From Palsa-504 sp963795795 (GTDB taxonomy: Bacteria > Actinomycetota > Actinomycetes > Streptosporangiales > Streptosporangiaceae), in contig CAWCJS010000004.1 of assembly GCA_963795795.1 (NCBI GenBank), forward strand, positions 1 through 64,000: DNA of 64,000 nucleotides, written 5' to 3'. The notes beneath the pieces are model-generated. The model saw only the letters and a list, made by a program, of their open reading frames with translations. It was not told where the DNA came from and did no database searches. Position numbers and translations under genes: made by a program. The stretch's first letter is position 1. Each line of letters starts with the position of its first letter. Shown piece after piece: positions 61,321-64,000 of this stretch.

Positions 61321-63117
61321 CTACTCGGCCTTTCCCCGCCAGGGCCGCTCGCGCGGGATCTTGGCGATGGTGGCGGTCGGCTCGAGGAAGTTCGCCTCCA
61401 GCGAGATCGGCACGTCGATGACGAAGGGGACCCGGCTGGTGGAGGCGGCCCGCAGCGCCGCGGCGACGTCGGCGACCGACTGGCACCGGACGCCTTCGCA
61501 GCCCATGGCCCGGGCGATGGCGGCGTAGTCGAAGTCGTAGAACTCGAAGAACTTCTTGACCTCGTCGGGCATCGTGTGCAGCGGCCAGCCCAGCGCCCGG
61601 TTGTTGAAGATCACGACGGCGAACGGGACATTTTCCTGCACCGCGTTCATCAGCGTGTTCATCGTCATCGGGAAGCCGCCGTCGCCGCAGACCGCGAGCA
61701 CCGGGCGGCCCGGCTCGGCGAGCTTCGCGCCAAAGGCGGCCGCCATGGCGTAGCCCATGCCACCGCCGCCGTGCGGCACCAGGTAGCGTCCGCCGCCTGG
61801 TGACTTGAACCAGTTCAGCATGTAGACCCGGCTTTCGCCGGCGTCCGTGGCGACGATGCCGTCGTGCGGCCAGAGCTCCTGGATGAGCGAGACGAGCCGC
61901 TCCGGCCGCAGCGGGAACTCGTCCGAGCTGAATTCGGGCGAGAGCGGCAGGTCGTGCTCTGCGATGGCGGCCGAGACCCGCTCGGCGGCGGTCACCGCGC
62001 GCGTGCTCCCGCCGGCGAGGCAGGCCGGGGCCAGGGCGTCGAGTACGGGACCGGCGTCGCCGACCAGGAGTTGCTCGACCGGCAGCGTCCAGGCGCCGTT
62101 CAGCGGGTCGATGTCGATCTGGATGATGGCCTGGCGGGTCGGGTCGATGAGCGCCGGGATCTGGTCGACCGTGTCGAGCGGACCCAGCCTGGTCCCGACC
62201 GCGATGAGCAGGTCCGCGTCGCTGACCAGTGCGTTGGCGCTTTCCCGACCCCACTCACCGAAGACGCCGCCGCCCAGGGGGTCGGTCTCGGGGAAGGTGC
62301 CCTTGCCGCCCTGGGTGGTGATCACCGGCGCGTCGGCGGCGTGGGCGAAGGCCAGCAGGCTGTCGTAGGCCCCGCTCATCCGTACGCCGTTGCCGGCGAT
62401 GATGACGGGCCGCTGCGCCTGGCCGATCGACTCGGCCGCGTCGGCGATCGCGGCCGGGTCCACCGTCGTGGCCAGTTCCTTGACGTACCGGTCGGCGTGG
62501 TAGATGCGCGGGAAGGAGTCGGGTCCCACGCTGCCCTCGAAGGAGGCCGAGTGGTAGATCACGGCGACCGGCCCGGGGTTCCCGGCCAGCGCGTGCTTGA
62601 TGGCCAGCTGGGTCTGCTGGATGGCCTGGGCCGGGTAGTGGCTGACGAACACCTTCTTGCAGATCGCCTTGAACGCCGCGACCGCGTCGTACACGCCGTG
62701 CTCGCCGGCCCCGGAATGGTAGTTGCCGTGGTGGCTCATCCGGCCGCCGTCGAACATCTCGGTCAGGATCACCATGGGCGAGCTGCCCAGCAGCGACTCG
62801 ATGATGCCCTGCGTGCCCGTGCCGAGGATGAATTCGCCCTCCCCGCTGATCACCGCGGGCCGACCGGTCAGCTTGCCGTAGGCGTTCGCGGCCAATGCGC
62901 CGAGCAGTTCCTGGCGCACCTGGATCGTCCTGATCGCCGGGTGGCGGTAGAGAGCCTCGAACAACGGCGTGGTGTGCCCGGCGCACAGCCCCATGACCAG
63001 GTCGATGCCGGCGTCTTCCAGGGCCTCGGCGATGGCCTCTGATACCGAGGTTTCGTGGGTGAATAGCAGGCGGCTGCCGGTGATGGCGGGCGCGGTTGAA
63101 CGGTCCAGCGAGGTCAT
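61321..63117 (-). CDS. ThDP-dependent enzyme, acetolactate-synthase-like
   Basis: 598 residues. Catalytic Glu in IQVRQELLGALAANAYG, FAD/regulatory middle domain (RPVIIAGNGVRMSGAYDSLL), ThDP/Mg motif LAVCGDGGFPMTMNTLMNAV ending in NNRA. Differs from the 52445 enzyme, so the region has two ThDP enzymes. It might condense or cleave a 2-oxo acid or aldehyde. Its ATG overlaps the stop of the aldehyde dehydrogenase gene. Confidence 0.85.
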   Translation of the reverse strand: MTSLDRSTAPAITGSRLLFTHETSVSEAIAEALEDAGIDLVMGLCAGHTTPLFEALYRHPAIRTIQVRQELLGALAANAYGKLTGRPAVISGEGEFILGTGTQGIIESLLGSSPMVILTEMFDGGRMSHHGNYHSGAGEHGVYDAVAAFKAICKKVFVSHYPAQAIQQTQLAIKHALAGNPGPVAVIYHSASFEGSVGPDSFPRIYHADRYVKELATTVDPAAIADAAESIGQAQRPVIIAGNGVRMSGAYDSLLAFAHAADAPVITTQGGKGTFPETDPLGGGVFGEWGRESANALVSDADLLIAVGTRLGPLDTVDQIPALIDPTRQAIIQIDIDPLNGAWTLPVEQLLVGDAGPVLDALAPACLAGGSTRAVTAAERVSAAIAEHDLPLSPEFSSDEFPLRPERLVSLIQELWPHDGIVATDAGESRVYMLNWFKSPGGGRYLVPHGGGGMGYAMAAAFGAKLAEPGRPVLAVCGDGGFPMTMNTLMNAVQENVPFAVVIFNNRALGWPLHTMPDEVKKFFEFYDFDYAAIARAMGCEGVRCQSVADVAAALRAASTSRVPFVIDVPISLEANFLEPTATIAKIPRERPWRGKAE

Positions 63118-64000
63118 GAGTCAAGCTCCGAATGGGCAGAGGGATGAGCGGTGGGGGTGGGTGGCTCAGGGAGATGGGAGGTGGGGGTGGGTGGCTCAAG
63201 GGAATGGGCGGTGGGGGTGGGCGGCTGAGGGAGCAGCCGCAGCGTGACGGTCTTGAGGTACGTGTAGTCGAGGGCGCCGGCCACGCCCTTCTCGCGCCCG
63301 TAGCCGCTGTTCTTGACCCCGCCGAACGGGGTCTCGACGCCGCCGGCCCAGTACTCGTTGACGTAAACCTGTCCGGCCTGCAGCTGGGCGGCGACCCGAT
63401 GGGCGCGGCTGACGTCGCTGGTCCACAGCCCGGCGGCGAGGCCGAACTCGCTGTCGTTGGCCAGGGCGACGACCTCGTCCTCGGTGTCGAAGGGGATGAT
63501 CACCAGGACCGGGCCGAAGATCTCCTCGCGGGCGACGCGCATGTCGTTGCTGACTCCGGTCAGCAACACCGGCCGGGTGTAGCTGCCAGGCGGCAGGTCC
63601 GCGGCCGGCCGGCCGCCCACGTGGACGGTCGCGCCCTCCTTCTCGGCGAGCGCCAGGTAGAAGTCGACCTTCTGCTTGTGCTCGGCGGAGACGAGCGGGC
63701 CCATGAAGCAGTCGGCCGGGCCGGGCCCGATGGTGAGCGTGCTGTTCAGCTGCGTCAGCCGGGCGACCACATCGTCGTGCACCGAGCGGTGTACGAACAG
63801 CCGCGACCCGGCCGAGCAGACCTGGCCCGCGTTGACGTTGATGCCGAGCCAGGCTCCCTTGGCCGCGGCCTCGAGGTCGGCGTCGGCAAAGATGATGTGC
63901 GGCGACTTGCCGCCGAGTTCCAGGGTGACGGGAATCAGGCGCTGCGCGGCGACGCTGGCGACCAGGCGGCCGGTTTCCACCGAGCCGGTGAAGGCAACCT
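63114..64000 (-). CDS. Aldehyde dehydrogenase, 5' end outside the window
   Basis: C-terminal 295 or so residues of an NAD-dependent aldehyde dehydrogenase; the gene continues past 64000. Catalytic Glu in PVTLELGGKSPHIIF, catalytic Cys in NVNAGQVCSAGSRLF, and ending GGVKNSGYGREKGVAGALDY. After the usual C-terminus a tail of about 30 residues repeats PPTPTAH-like units. It is upstream of and overlaps the ThDP enzyme gene. Confidence 0.9.
   Translation of the reverse strand, partial: VAFTGSVETGRLVASVAAQRLIPVTLELGGKSPHIIFADADLEAAAKGAWLGINVNAGQVCSAGSRLFVHRSVHDDVVARLTQLNSTLTIGPGPADCFMGPLVSAEHKQKVDFYLALAEKEGATVHVGGRPAADLPPGSYTRPVLLTGVSNDMRVAREEIFGPVLVIIPFDTEDEVVALANDSEFGLAAGLWTSDVSRAHRVAAQLQAGQVYVNEYWAGGVETPFGGVKNSGYGREKGVAGALDYTYLKTVTLRLLPQPPTPTAHSLEPPTPTSHLPEPPTPTAHPSAHSELDS
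63148..63234. repeat. Three tandem 30-bp repeats in the dehydrogenase 3' end
   Basis: Units begin at 63148, 63178 and 63208; the third is slightly shorter. Core GGTGGGGGTGGGTGGCT. On the coding (minus) strand they give ten-residue units PPTPTAHSLE, PPTPTSHLPE and PPTPTAHPSA. The number of copies is likely to vary between strains. Confidence 0.85.

Noticed and set aside
63148..63234. A CRISPR array
   Set aside because: The repeats are continuous without spacers and encode in-frame peptide repeats of the aldehyde dehydrogenase.

Overview
The window is high-GC DNA with strong codon bias, GTG/TTG starts and many four-base ATGA gene overlaps. Its families are typical of filamentous Actinobacteria: an XRE regulator paired with a DUF397 protein, a DUF574-type methyltransferase, an RsbW-like ATPase, a large LuxR ATPase regulator, SCO4226-like DUF4242 and UPF0158. 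A genus cannot be assigned from the sequence alone.

Layout. (1) 1-4.9 kb is a landing zone of three insertion sequences: IS256 copy A, an IS701-like element with 61-bp ends, and a different, frameshifted IS256-type element. (2) 5-12.3 kb holds a secreted Ig-like protein, a bicupin/SDR pair, a developmental-type regulatory set (XRE, DUF397, methyltransferase, anti-sigma-like ATPase) and gnd. (3) 12.57-29.07 kb is a probable genomic island in tRNA-Gly(UCC). The last 47 bp of the tRNA region are repeated exactly at 29.02 kb. The cargo is a SLOG-type nucleotide sensor diverging from a membrane protein (candidate conflict system), a two-component/ABC exporter operon with rearranged relics, a TacA/TacT-like toxin-antitoxin pair, a fragmented LuxR ATPase regulator, and an ornithine decarboxylase-homospermidine synthase-DMT transporter operon. 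No integrase was recognised inside. (4) 30.05-32.73 kb is a Tn554-like element with two tyrosine recombinases and a small third gene, ended by 13-bp inverted repeats. IS256 copy B lies next to it in the opposite orientation to copy A. (5) 34.9-43.8 kb is mixed accessory DNA: a membrane hydrolase, a broken methyltransferase, UPF0158, a 115-bp direct repeat around an inverted-repeat-bounded segment, a GH26-like secreted glycosidase whose segments appear permuted, an AAA/DUF234 protein, and a small membrane protein with repeated tyrosine motifs. (6) 43.9-64 kb is a mostly minus-strand catabolic region.

How the last region could work: a Liv-type ABC importer with its lipoprotein receptor brings in an organic acid. 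A benzoylformate-decarboxylase-like ThDP enzyme makes an aromatic aldehyde, a vanillin/benzaldehyde-type dehydrogenase oxidises it, and PobA hydroxylates 4-hydroxybenzoate to protocatechuate. An enoyl-CoA hydratase, family III CoA-transferase, HMG-CoA-lyase-like enzyme and acyl-CoA dehydrogenase form a parallel CoA-ester branch. A divergent IclR regulator sits beside the decarboxylase gene. Substrates are inferred from family and context only.

Several genes carry one-base frameshifts (IS transposases, VOC protein, LuxR ATPase, methyltransferase, perhaps the bicupin 5' end). These are either real decay in accessory DNA or errors in GC-rich assembly; the sequence alone cannot tell.
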